From Actinoplanes sandaracinus (GTDB lineage Bacteria > Actinomycetota > Actinomycetes > Mycobacteriales > Micromonosporaceae): DNA of 64,000 nucleotides. Positions 52,730 through 60,615 of the stretch are shown here, piece by piece. The stretch spans positions 225,591 through 289,590 of the forward strand of contig NZ_JASCTH010000009.1 in assembly GCF_030009775.1 (NCBI RefSeq), read 5' to 3'. Below the pieces are notes generated by a model. It searched no databases, was not told the origin of the DNA, and saw only the letters and a list, made by a program, of their open reading frames with translations. Position 1 is the stretch's first letter; every line of letters starts with the position of its first letter. A program made the translations under genes and the position numbers.

Positions 52730-53442
52730 GCGAATTGCAACCGGCTGACTTCGACCGTGCCGACTACCGGACCGTGCTGCGCCGCCTCACCAGCCTGGAC
52801 GAGAAGGCGACCGGGCTGCGCGAGGAGGCACGGCGCTGGTTCGCCGACCGGGCCGCCGCGGCCGACGCCGCCGTCCGGGACGCCGCCGGCGAGATGGAGG
52901 CGGCCGAGCAGGCGATCCGTGCCGCCCAGCGCGACCTGGAGCAGGTGGACGCCCGGGCGGCGGGCCTCTGGTCGGACTTCGTGCACCGGATCGGGCCGGC
53001 CGCCGAACGGTTCGGCCGGACCCTGCCGCCGGCCAGCATCCCCCGGCAGCGCGGCGACGAGGCGGGAGACCGGGCCGCCGCCGACTATCTGGACGAGGTG
53101 GAGAACCGGGTCCGGTACACCCCGCCGGCCCGGCCGATCACCTTCGGCACGAAGATCCTCTTCGGCGTTCTCGGGTTCGCCGGCGGGCTGCTCGGGGTCG
53201 TCGGCAACCTGCTGGTCCGTGGCAGCGGCACGGCCGCCGGTGGCGACTGGCGGCAGGCCGCTCCGGTGGTGGCGCTGCTGGTGCTGCTCTGCTGCCCGAT
53301 CCTGGCGGTGGTGACGGCGAAACTGATCGCCGACCGCCGGGGTGTCGGCCTGGACACCTCGGCGGTCGTCACGGTGCTCGGCACCGGCCTGGTCACGGCC
53401 GTCCTGCTGTTCGCGGCGGTCCAGCTGGCCCAGTCCGCCTGA
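52726..53442 (+). CDS. Membrane protein with coiled-coil N terminus, FtsK operon
   Basis: The 238-residue protein overlaps the ATPase gene by four bases. Residues 25-80 are a charged coiled coil; 140-235 hold three membrane helices (about 143-164, 180-201 and 211-234). A soluble helical N terminus with a membrane anchor at the C-terminal end would allow it to dock the soluble ATPase to the membrane. It has no recognisable family. The longer open frame on this strand is antisense or overlapping and is rejected. Confidence 0.88.
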   Translation: MSELQPADFDRADYRTVLRRLTSLDEKATGLREEARRWFADRAAAADAAVRDAAGEMEAAEQAIRAAQRDLEQVDARAAGLWSDFVHRIGPAAERFGRTLPPASIPRQRGDEAGDRAAADYLDEVENRVRYTPPARPITFGTKILFGVLGFAGGLLGVVGNLLVRGSGTAAGGDWRQAAPVVALLVLLCCPILAVVTAKLIADRRGVGLDTSAVVTVLGTGLVTAVLLFAAVQLAQSA

Positions 53443-53474
53443 GTCTCTTCGCCGGCCCGGGACCCAGCCCGGTG

Positions 53475-53514
53475 TGGGGTGGGGTGGGGTGGGGTGGGGT
53501 GGGATGGGATGGGG
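53475..53514 (+). repeat. Pentanucleotide TGGGG/TGGGA array, eight units
   Basis: Five TGGGG, two TGGGA and one TGGGG lie in perfect register just before the stop codon of the minus-strand gene and 32 bases after the membrane protein gene. The G-runs could form a G-quadruplex on the plus strand and could act as a terminator. Confidence 0.9.
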
Positions 53515-53676
53515 TCAGTGCGGGCTGAGGTCGACCCGGCGCCGGGCCTCCTCCTGCAGGGCAGCGGGCACGTCGGGGCCGGTGTCACCGCCGCCGTGCG
53601 CCTCGTCGTACTCGTAGTCGCCGCCGGTCGCGTCGTTGAGCTCGTCGCGGGCGTCGTCGTCCGTCGTGTCGGTCAT
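53515..53676 (-). CDS. Short acidic hypothetical protein
   Basis: The 53-residue protein (MTDTTDDDARDELNDATGGD, then a Gly/Asp-rich middle and a QEEARRRVDLSPH end) is acidic and probably disordered. The ATG at 53676 is preceded by TACAAC seven bases upstream, a weak leaderless box. It is divergent from the DUF72 gene. Codon use favours it being real, but the family is unknown. Confidence 0.6.
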   Translation of the reverse strand: MTDTTDDDARDELNDATGGDYEYDEAHGGGDTGPDVPAALQEEARRRVDLSPH

Positions 53677-53707
53677 AGGTTCGGTTGTACCCGGGTATGA
53701 CGACGGA

Positions 53708-54493
53708 ATGCTGCGGATCGGGACATCGGGTTGGCAATACCGGGACTGGCGGCCGGACCGGGGGGCCGACGACACCGGCTATCTCTATCCGGCGGGGCTC
53801 CCCCAGCGGGCCTGGCTGGACCACTACGCGGCCCGGTTCGGCACCGTGGAGATCAACAACGCCTTCTACCGGCTGCCGGAACGGGACACTTTCACCACAT
53901 GGCGGGAACAGACCCCGGACGGGTTTCTCTTCGCCGTGAAGATGAGCCGCTACCTCACCCACATCCGACGGTTACGGGAGCCGGCCGAGCCGGTGGCCCG
54001 CTTCCTGAGCCGGGCCGAGGCGCTCGGTGACAAGCTCGGGCCGGTGCTGCTGCAGCTGCCGCCGACGATGAAGGCCGACCTGGCCGCGCTGGACGACACC
54101 CTGCGGCTCTTCCCCGCCGAGGTGCGTGTGGTGGTCGAACCCCGGCACGCGAGCTGGTTCACCCCCGCGTGCGAGGAGTTGCTGCGACGGCACGGGGCCG
54201 CCCTCTGCTGGGCGGACCGGTGCGGGCGCCCGGTGACGCCCCTGTGGGAGACGGCCGGATTCGGATATCTGCGCCTGCATGAAGGGGCCGCGAAACCGTG
54301 GCCCCGCTATGGACGTGCGGCGTTGCGGTCGTGGCTTGATCGCATCGCCGCACCGGAAATGTTCGTGTTCTTCAACAATGATCCGGGCGGCGCGGCGGTG
54401 ATCGATGCGGGCGTGATGGCGGCGGAAGCCGCCCGCCGCGACATCGACATGATCCCGGTCCCGCGGATTCGGCCGCGACCGGAATCCCGGTGA
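53708..54493 (+). CDS. DUF72 protein (YecE-like)
   Basis: The 261-residue protein has the DUF72 TIM-barrel signatures: MLRIGTSGWQYRDW at the start, FGTVEINNAFYRLP, FLFAVKMSRYLTHIRRLRE, LLQLPPTMK, and a late YLRLHEG and VFFNNDPGG. The biochemical role of this widespread family is unknown. One Leu (53972-53974) is encoded by TTA. I chose the ATG at 53708, where family similarity begins. Confidence 0.92.
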   Translation: MLRIGTSGWQYRDWRPDRGADDTGYLYPAGLPQRAWLDHYAARFGTVEINNAFYRLPERDTFTTWREQTPDGFLFAVKMSRYLTHIRRLREPAEPVARFLSRAEALGDKLGPVLLQLPPTMKADLAALDDTLRLFPAEVRVVVEPRHASWFTPACEELLRRHGAALCWADRCGRPVTPLWETAGFGYLRLHEGAAKPWPRYGRAALRSWLDRIAAPEMFVFFNNDPGGAAVIDAGVMAAEAARRDIDMIPVPRIRPRPESR

Positions 54494-54565
54494 TCGCCGC
54501 GATAAGCAATTGTTCAGGAATGGCGAATGTGGTGTGCGCCTCATCAGCGCGGTGAATGGCGATAA

Positions 54566-54592
54566 CCGGGCCCGCCGCCTCGGCGGGCCCGG
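54566..54592. terminator. Convergent hairpin terminator
   Basis: CCGGGCCCGCCG-CCT-CGGCGGGCCCGG is a perfect 12-bp stem between the DUF72 gene and the TraR/DksA-type gene. Confidence 0.75.
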
Positions 54593-54602
54593 ATGCGCGC
54601 CG

Positions 54603-55025
54603 TCAGCTCGCCCGGCGCTCCCGCACCTGCTTGCAGTTCACACACGTGGTCGCGGACGGGAACACTTCGAGCCGCTCGACCGGGATCGGGTTCGAGCAGC
54701 CCTCACAGTTGCCGTACGTCCCGTCGGAGAGCCGCTGCAACGCGTGCTCCGCCTGGGTCCGCCTGTCCAGCAGCGTCCGCAGCAGTGACGTCGCCGCGTC
54801 ACGCTCCGCCGTCTTCGACCCGCTGTCGGCCTGATCGTCACCGGCGGCATCGCCGATCTCGACCAGCCTCAGCCGGGTGTTCTGGGCCACGGCCTCTTCG
54901 TACTCAGCGTCGAGCTCCTCGAATCGGCTCTGCAGGATCACCCGGATCTGCTCGAACTCCTCGGTCGAGCGCACCTTCGCCGTGCTCGCGCCCTTACCCG
55001 CAACAACCGCTCCGTTGACGAGCAT
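54603..55025 (-). CDS. TraR/DksA-type zinc-finger protein
   Basis: The 140-residue protein has an N-terminal coiled coil (about 20-100, with FEELDAEYEEAVAQN) and a four-cysteine zinc finger: C107, C110, C128 and C131 in CEGC-N17-CVNC. This is the layout of DksA/TraR proteins, which enter the RNA polymerase secondary channel. The two acidic residues of the DksA coiled-coil tip are not clearly placed here. The ATG at 55025 is five bases after AGGGGG; a longer frame upstream is rejected. Confidence 0.92.
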   Translation of the reverse strand: MLVNGAVVAGKGASTAKVRSTEEFEQIRVILQSRFEELDAEYEEAVAQNTRLRLVEIGDAAGDDQADSGSKTAERDAATSLLRTLLDRRTQAEHALQRLSDGTYGNCEGCSNPIPVERLEVFPSATTCVNCKQVRERRAS

Positions 55026-55225
55026 GCAGTCCCCCTGCCCTTCCCTCAGCCCCAGCCGGTGGCCATCCGCCGGGTCACCCTCGCCCCGGGCCGGCTCGAC
55101 ATGTGGAGCCGGACGATACCCACCGCCGGAGATCCCAAACGGGACCCCCGCAAAAAAGTAACCGGAGCATAACTGTCGGTGTTCGAATCCGCCACGGACT
55201 CGGCAGGCGGGTCTTGTGCCGGGCG

Positions 55226-55867
55226 TCACGGGCCGGGCAGCACGAGCGCCGGACGGCGCGGGTCGTCGAGGCGTACGACCACGTCAGCGAAGGTTTCCGG
55301 CGCCACCTCCCCGGAGTACCGCCGGTACGCCGGAAGCGTCCAGGCGAGCTCTGGAGGGGTTTGCCGGGCCAATGCGGCGCCGGACACCGCAAGGTGGACG
55401 GAGAACTCGAACGGCAGCCCGGACCCGAGCAGCAGCGGACCGCTGACCAGCACGATCGCCCCGGCTGGGAGCTGCCGGTAGGGCGCGCGGGCCGACCGGT
55501 CCCGCCCCGCGTCCCAGAACCGCTCCAGGATCCGGCCGGAGCCACCCGGGCCCGCCGGGGCCAAGACCTCGCGCATCAGACCGGCCTCGTCGAACCAGCC
55601 GGTGTAGAACGAGTCCGGATTGGTCCTGCCGAACTCCAGGCGCAGCGATGCCGGGCGGAGGAAGTCCCTGGTGGAGACACGCACGGCGGGCCGGCCACGG
55701 ACGCGCAGCGGGTCGACGAGGGCATCCGCGAGGCGCCCCGGATCGGCGGCGTCCGCGCCGTCCACGGCCACCCGGAGGCAACTGTCGGATTCCCGACTCG
55801 CCAGCCGTTCGAGTCGATCGGCGAGCTCGTCGACGAGCACGGAGAAGGAGACCGGACGCACCCGCAT
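55226..55867 (-). CDS. Uridine-kinase-like protein without an intact P-loop
   Basis: The 213-residue protein has the shape of the small actinobacterial uridine-kinase-like family: LRVAVDGADAADPGRLADAL, then VSTRDFLRPASLRLEFGR, FYTGWFDEAGLM, and AGAIVLVSGPLLLGSG. In the usual family the first motif is GxDAAGKT; here it is GADAADPG (37-44), so the Lys and Thr that bind ATP phosphates are missing. Kinase activity is therefore doubtful. The rest of the fold is kept, so this is probably a diverged gene with another role rather than a decayed one. Confidence 0.85.
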   Translation of the reverse strand: MRVRPVSFSVLVDELADRLERLASRESDSCLRVAVDGADAADPGRLADALVDPLRVRGRPAVRVSTRDFLRPASLRLEFGRTNPDSFYTGWFDEAGLMREVLAPAGPGGSGRILERFWDAGRDRSARAPYRQLPAGAIVLVSGPLLLGSGLPFEFSVHLAVSGAALARQTPPELAWTLPAYRRYSGEVAPETFADVVVRLDDPRRPALVLPGP

Positions 55868-55919
55868 GCGTCTATGATCCTCTTCTCGCGGGCCCGTCTC
55901 GAGTCCGGTGGCGATGAGA

Positions 55920-56489
55920 TCAGTCGTGCGGCATGATCGCGATGCGCGCGTCGTCGGCCAGCCGGTAACCCACCCCGTAAACGGTGGTGATCAGCGGCAG
56001 GTGGCCACCGAGCTTCAGGCGCAGGCGGCGCACGTGGACGTCCACGGTGCGCTCCCCGGCCCGCTCGTAACCCCACACGGCGGCCAGCAGCTGGGCCCGC
56101 GTGAAGACCCGGCGCGGACGCTCCGCCAGGTATTGCAGCAGGTCGAACTCGAGCCGCGTCAGAGGCAGCGCCTCGCCGTCCAGGAGGGCCTGGCGCGACG
56201 AGGTGAGCAGCCGCACCTCCGGGCCGTCCGGGAGCGCCTCGCCATCCTCAGAGGGCATCTCCGGCTCCATCACGGCCGGCGCCTGCTCGACGGTGACCGT
56301 GCCCTTGCTCAACTCGACCAGTTCGCGGACCGCGGCGAGCAAACGATGTGCCTGTGGTGAGACCACGTCGCCGGTGAGTGGAATGGCGAGCGTCACAGTC
56401 AGCGCGGGTTCCGCTGAACGGCGGGCAGAACCGCGACCCGGTCCGGCGGATCGACGATCGGCACGCGGCGACAATGCGCTGACCGGCAT
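55920..56489 (-). CDS. OmpR-type winged-helix protein without receiver domain
   Basis: The 189-residue protein ends in a Trans_reg_C winged helix (about 92-180): RQALLDGEALPLTRLEFDLL, FTRAQLLAAVWGY, ERTVDVHVRRLRLKL and VYGVGYRLAD. The N-terminal 90 residues are Arg/Pro-rich and then helical with no receiver motifs. GGGGGAA lies seven bases before the ATG. It probably binds DNA in response to something other than phosphorylation, or with a partner. It lies upstream of the kinase-like gene on the same strand, 52 bp apart. Confidence 0.9.
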   Translation of the reverse strand: MPVSALSPRADRRSAGPGRGSARRSAEPALTVTLAIPLTGDVVSPQAHRLLAAVRELVELSKGTVTVEQAPAVMEPEMPSEDGEALPDGPEVRLLTSSRQALLDGEALPLTRLEFDLLQYLAERPRRVFTRAQLLAAVWGYERAGERTVDVHVRRLRLKLGGHLPLITTVYGVGYRLADDARIAIMPHD

Positions 56490-56691
56490 TGGTTATTCCC
56501 CCAGAATTTGCTGCCTCAAGCGAATATGACTGATCACTGTGCGTAAAGCGGGGTGAATATTTCCTGCCCTCCGGTTCGCGGGTCAAGTCGCCAACCACAC
56601 TGTGGGAAAGACGTTCCATATTGTCGCACCCACCGCGAATTCATTCTGGGAACGCTTTCTGTCAGCCTCATTAAGCATTGCCAAACGTGGG

Positions 56692-56697
56692 TAGTGT
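56692..56697 (+). promoter_or_regulatory. -10 box of the leaderless ankyrin gene
   Basis: TAGTGT, six bases, then GTG at 56704; no ribosome site. Confidence 0.6.
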
Positions 56698-56703
56698 CCG
56701 GAC

Positions 56704-57135
56704 GTGACTCAGTTGGACGCAGAGACGATCGCGTACGCGCACCGCATGTTCGACCTGGCCCGTTCCGGGGCCACCGAGGAGCTGTCCGCGCAGGTGGACG
56801 CCGGTCTCCCGGCGAACCTCACCAACGACAGGGGCGACACCCTGTTGATTCTGGCGGCCTACCACAACCACACCGGCACGGTGGCCGCGCTGCTGGAGCG
56901 GGGCGCCGACCCGGACCGCGCCAACGACCGTGGCCAGACCGCGCTGGCCGCGGCGGTCTTCCGGCAGAACCCGGACGCGGCCGGGACGCTGCTGCGGGCG
57001 GGCGCCGACCCGCATGCGGGCGCGCCGTCCGCGGTGGCCACGGCGGAGTTCTTCAAGCTGCCGGAGATGGCGGCGTTACTGGCACGGGGCGCCGCTGACG
57101 CGGCGCCCCGTGATGAGAAGACCGGCCCAGAGTGA
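56704..57135 (+). CDS. Ankyrin-repeat protein
   Basis: The 143-residue protein has three ankyrin repeats (about 40-135), with NDRGDTLLILAAYHNHTGTVAAL, NDRGQTALAAAV and the weaker final unit. Such proteins mediate protein contact. The gene starts at GTG. A perfect 13-bp palindrome (57083-57112) lies in the last codons and may also act as a terminator. The Leu at 57076-57078 is TTA. It is convergent with secA2; no partner is evident. Confidence 0.9.
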   Translation: MTQLDAETIAYAHRMFDLARSGATEELSAQVDAGLPANLTNDRGDTLLILAAYHNHTGTVAALLERGADPDRANDRGQTALAAAVFRQNPDAAGTLLRAGADPHAGAPSAVATAEFFKLPEMAALLARGAADAAPRDEKTGPE

Positions 57136-57180
57136 ATCGGCCGGGGTGAGGCGGCCCGGGGTGAGGCGGCCCGGGGTGGA

Positions 57181-59472
57181 TCAGCCGCCCGAGGTGAGGC
57201 GGCGGCCGACGGCCGCGATGAGGCGGTCCAACTCGGACCCGAACGGGTTGTCGTGCACCAGGTAGGTCCAGGTGGCGCTGGGGCGCACGATCTCGGCCCG
57301 GTCGGGCTGCCAGCCGTCGCTGAGGTCGACCTCCTCGAAGGTCTCGATGGTCTTCGCCTCGACCTGGGTGAGCAACTCCTGGAACGCCGGCACCGCCGCC
57401 CGGTGGAACTCGTCGAGCGGGTCCAGCTTGCCCAGCGCGCGCAGGTGCACACCCTCGCGGACCTCTGACAGGTACGCCAGGTGCTCGGCCCACAGCCGGT
57501 CGAGGTGGTAGAGGGCGATGGCCCGGGCCGCGTCGGACAGCACGTCCTCGTCGGTCTCCTTGGCCTTCTCCGCCGACTTCTCCAGCAGCATGATCGCCGC
57601 GACCTCGGAGGTGAGCAGGCGCTCCCGGCGCTCGGCCAGCAGCAGGCGCTGCTGCTCGATCACCACGCTGTACCGCCAGGTGTTCTTGTGGATCTCGTGG
57701 TTGACGCCCTCGGCGACCCGCTGGGCGTGCTCCACCGCGTAGTCCACCTGGGGGTCGTGCACGACGCCGTCCATGTCCATCCGCGGCGAGGCCGGGATGA
57801 TGTCGCCGGCGTGCCGGTGGACCAGCTCGTCCTCCAGGCTGACGAAGAAGACCGAGGCGCCCGGGTCGCCCTGCCGGCCGGCCCGGCCACGGAGCTGGTC
57901 GTCGACGCGGCGGCTGTCGTGCCGGCCGGAGCCGATCACGTAGAGGCCGCCGAGGTCGACCACCTTCTCGCGGTCCTTCTCGTCGCTGCCGCCGAGACGG
58001 ATGTCGACGCCACGGCCGGCCATCTGGGTGGAGACGGTGACCGCGCCGAGCGCGCCCGCCTCCGCGATGATCTCGGCCTCCTCGGCGTCGTTCTTCGCGT
58101 TCAGCACGTTGCACGGGACGCCGGCGTCGGCGAGCTGGCGAGCCAGCCGCTCGGACGCCTTCACGTCCAGGGTGCCGATCAGGACCGGACGGCCCTTCTC
58201 GTGGGCGATCTTGATCTCTTCGACCAGGGCCTCGTCGCGCATGTCGTGCACCGAGTAGATCCGGTCCGGGTCGTCCTCGCGGATGTTCGGGGTGTTCGGC
58301 GGGATCACCGCGACCTCGAGCTTGAAGTACTCCCGCAGCTGCTCGCCGACGTGCACGGCGGTCGCGGTCATGCCGCACACCGTCTGGTAGAGGGCGATGT
58401 AGGCCTGCACCGTGATGGTGTCGAGGACCTCGCCCTCCTGCGTGGCCGACAGGCCCTCCTTCGCCTCCACGGCCGCCTGCAGGCCGTCCGGCCAGCGACG
58501 CCGCTGGGCGACACGGCCGCGCATCTCGTCGATCAGCTCGACGCCGTCGTTGCGGACGATGTAGTCGACGTCGCGGCGCAGCAGCGCGTGCGCGTGCAGG
58601 GCCACGTTCACCGCGGAGAGGTGCTCGACCTGGTCGTCGGCGTAGAGGTCGATGCCGCCGAGCTTCTCCTCCAGGTGCTTGAGGCCGGCCTCGGTGAAGG
58701 CGACGCTGCGGCCGTCCTCGGCCACCTCGTAGTGCTTGCCCTTGCGCAGGTCCTTCATCAGGGCGGCGGCCTCGTGCGCCGGGTCGCCTTCCCGGGCGAC
58801 GCTGCCGGCCAGCACCATCGGCACCCGGGCCTCGTCGATCAGGATCGAGTCGGCCTCGTCGACGATCGCGGTGGCCAGCTCGCGCTGCACCCGGTCGGCC
58901 ACATCGGTGACCAGCTGGTCGCGCAGGTAGTCGAAGCCGGCCTCGCTGACCGAGACGTAGGTGACGTCGGAGGCATACGCCTCGCGGCGCTCCTCCGGCG
59001 TCATCGACTCGGTCACCCAGGAGACGCTGAGGCCGAGCAGCGTGTAGATCGGCTCCATCCACTCCGCGTCACGCCGGGCCAGGTAGTCGTTGACGGTGAG
59101 CACGTGCACCGGGCCGTTGCCGAGCCTGGTGTGCCCGTACGCCGCGACGGCCGCGGTGAGCGTCTTGCCCTCACCGGTGGCCATCTCGGCGACCCGCTTG
59201 TCGAGCAGGGCCATGGCGCCGAGGAGCTGGACGTCATACGGCCGCTGGCCGATCGCCCGGCGCGCCGCCTCCCGCCCGATGGCGCAGATCTCGGCGTAGT
59301 CGGCCGCCTCACGGGCCGCCTCGGTCAGCGCCGCGTCGTCCAACTCCGTCAGCGAATCCTCGCGCGCCTCGATCGCACCGAGCCGCTTCGACAACGGCCC
59401 GAGGTCCACCGTCGTACCGGGACGCTGGAGAAACTTGCGGAACCGGCTCTTCAGCCGCTGCGAGACACCCAT
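57181..59472 (-). CDS. secA2: Accessory Sec translocase ATPase SecA2
   Basis: SecA2 drives export of a subset of proteins through SecYEG. From the ATG at 59472 the protein has 763 residues, about 100-150 shorter than housekeeping SecA. GEGKT (100-104) is Walker A; VDEADSILID is Walker B; the second nucleotide domain has TQMAGRGVDIRLGG and RGRAGRQGDPGAS. It lacks the C-terminal zinc-binding SEC-C tail. A TACCGT box eight bases upstream suggests leaderless initiation; the TTG three codons earlier is less likely. Confidence 0.95.
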   Translation of the reverse strand: MGVSQRLKSRFRKFLQRPGTTVDLGPLSKRLGAIEAREDSLTELDDAALTEAAREAADYAEICAIGREAARRAIGQRPYDVQLLGAMALLDKRVAEMATGEGKTLTAAVAAYGHTRLGNGPVHVLTVNDYLARRDAEWMEPIYTLLGLSVSWVTESMTPEERREAYASDVTYVSVSEAGFDYLRDQLVTDVADRVQRELATAIVDEADSILIDEARVPMVLAGSVAREGDPAHEAAALMKDLRKGKHYEVAEDGRSVAFTEAGLKHLEEKLGGIDLYADDQVEHLSAVNVALHAHALLRRDVDYIVRNDGVELIDEMRGRVAQRRRWPDGLQAAVEAKEGLSATQEGEVLDTITVQAYIALYQTVCGMTATAVHVGEQLREYFKLEVAVIPPNTPNIREDDPDRIYSVHDMRDEALVEEIKIAHEKGRPVLIGTLDVKASERLARQLADAGVPCNVLNAKNDAEEAEIIAEAGALGAVTVSTQMAGRGVDIRLGGSDEKDREKVVDLGGLYVIGSGRHDSRRVDDQLRGRAGRQGDPGASVFFVSLEDELVHRHAGDIIPASPRMDMDGVVHDPQVDYAVEHAQRVAEGVNHEIHKNTWRYSVVIEQQRLLLAERRERLLTSEVAAIMLLEKSAEKAKETDEDVLSDAARAIALYHLDRLWAEHLAYLSEVREGVHLRALGKLDPLDEFHRAAVPAFQELLTQVEAKTIETFEEVDLSDGWQPDRAEIVRPSATWTYLVHDNPFGSELDRLIAAVGRRLTSGG

Positions 59473-59529
59473 GGCGGGCAACGGTACTTCATTTTGGCCA
59501 CGTGGCGGTGACGGACTCCCGGCGGACCG

Positions 59530-60615
59530 TCAGAAGGTGATGACCGCCTGCAACTCGTTCCGGCGACGCTCGGCCAGATCGGTGAGCAGAGCGGGCGCCT
59601 CGTCGAACGGCACCAGGGCGGTGACCAGGTGTTTCCGGATGGCGTCGCCGTCGGCTCGGAGCAGGTCGAGGGTGGCGGCGGAAAGACGTTCCCGGTCCCA
59701 GGCGTGGGCCAGGCCGCGCGGCACCCGGCCGATCTGCGCGCAGCGCACCGCCAGGCCGTTGTGGTGGAACTCCTCGCCGAGCCGCACCTCGTCCGCGCCG
59801 CCGGGGTAGAACGCCAGGTCGATCACGGTGCCCTGCGGGCGCAGCAGGCGCAGCCCGAGATGCAGGGCGGCGGCCTGTCCCCGGCACTGGAAGACCACAT
59901 CGGCGCCCCGGTCGCCGTCGGCGTGCCGCCACCGGGTCTTCAGGATCACCGCCGGGTCGTCGCCGGAACTGTCCAAGGTCGCCAGACCCAGCGCCTCGGC
60001 CACCTCACGCCGGGCCGGGGTCGGGTCCACCACGACCACCGAGGCCGCGCCGTTCAGACGAGCGAACAGGGCGGTGAGCAGGCCGACCACCCCGGCGCCG
60101 ACGACCGCGACACGCAGGCCCTCGACGCCGTCGGCCAGCGAGCGGACCGCCGGGCCGAACCGGTCGGCGGCCGCGTGCAGCAGGCCGTTGGCGCAGATCG
60201 GGCCCATGTGCGCGACGTAGATGCCGAGCACCGCGTCGAGTCCGGGTGGCAGCGGCACCACCCGGTCGCGCAGCGGGTGTCCGGGGTAGCCGGTGCGGTG
60301 CCCGTAGGTCATCGCGACCACGGTGCCGTCCGGGACGGCCGGGGTGCGGCTGCGCTCGACCCGGGCGACCTCCATGTAGCCGACCCGGGTCACCGGGTAG
60401 GCCTCGTCGGGCGGGGCGCCGAAGAGGCCGAGAGTGGGGTCGAAGCCCGCGTGCAGGGCCGGGTTGGTGCCCTTGAGGAAGGTCAGTTCGGTGCCGGCCG
60501 ACACGCCGCTGAACAGCGTGCGGGCATGGAAGCCGCCCTCCGGCACCTCGGTGTCGCCGACGTCGGCGATCTCCACGACGCCGGGGCCGGAGACGATGAG
60601 GTTGCGGTCAGACAC
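59530..60615 (-). CDS. Medium-chain dehydrogenase (BchC-like), zinc ligands altered
   Basis: The 361-residue protein has the MDR fold: a GroES-like N domain, then a Rossmann motif VAVVGAGVVGLLTALFA and an ADVVFQCRGQAAALHLGLRLL segment. The catalytic Cys of zinc alcohol dehydrogenases is replaced in SGVSAGTELTF, as in BchC-like and related dehydrogenases. The GTG start is seven bases after GGGAG and lies eight bases inside the Gfo/Idh gene. Together with that gene it suggests a sugar- or alcohol-oxidation pathway; the substrate is unknown. Confidence 0.9.
   Translation of the reverse strand: MSDRNLIVSGPGVVEIADVGDTEVPEGGFHARTLFSGVSAGTELTFLKGTNPALHAGFDPTLGLFGAPPDEAYPVTRVGYMEVARVERSRTPAVPDGTVVAMTYGHRTGYPGHPLRDRVVPLPPGLDAVLGIYVAHMGPICANGLLHAAADRFGPAVRSLADGVEGLRVAVVGAGVVGLLTALFARLNGAASVVVVDPTPARREVAEALGLATLDSSGDDPAVILKTRWRHADGDRGADVVFQCRGQAAALHLGLRLLRPQGTVIDLAFYPGGADEVRLGEEFHHNGLAVRCAQIGRVPRGLAHAWDRERLSAATLDLLRADGDAIRKHLVTALVPFDEAPALLTDLAERRRNELQAVITF

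Noticed and set aside
55180..55200. TGTTCGAATCC resembling a tRNA T-loop
   Set aside because: The flanking bases do not form a five-base T-stem, no acceptor stem or anticodon arm can be drawn upstream, and the site lies just past a gene end.
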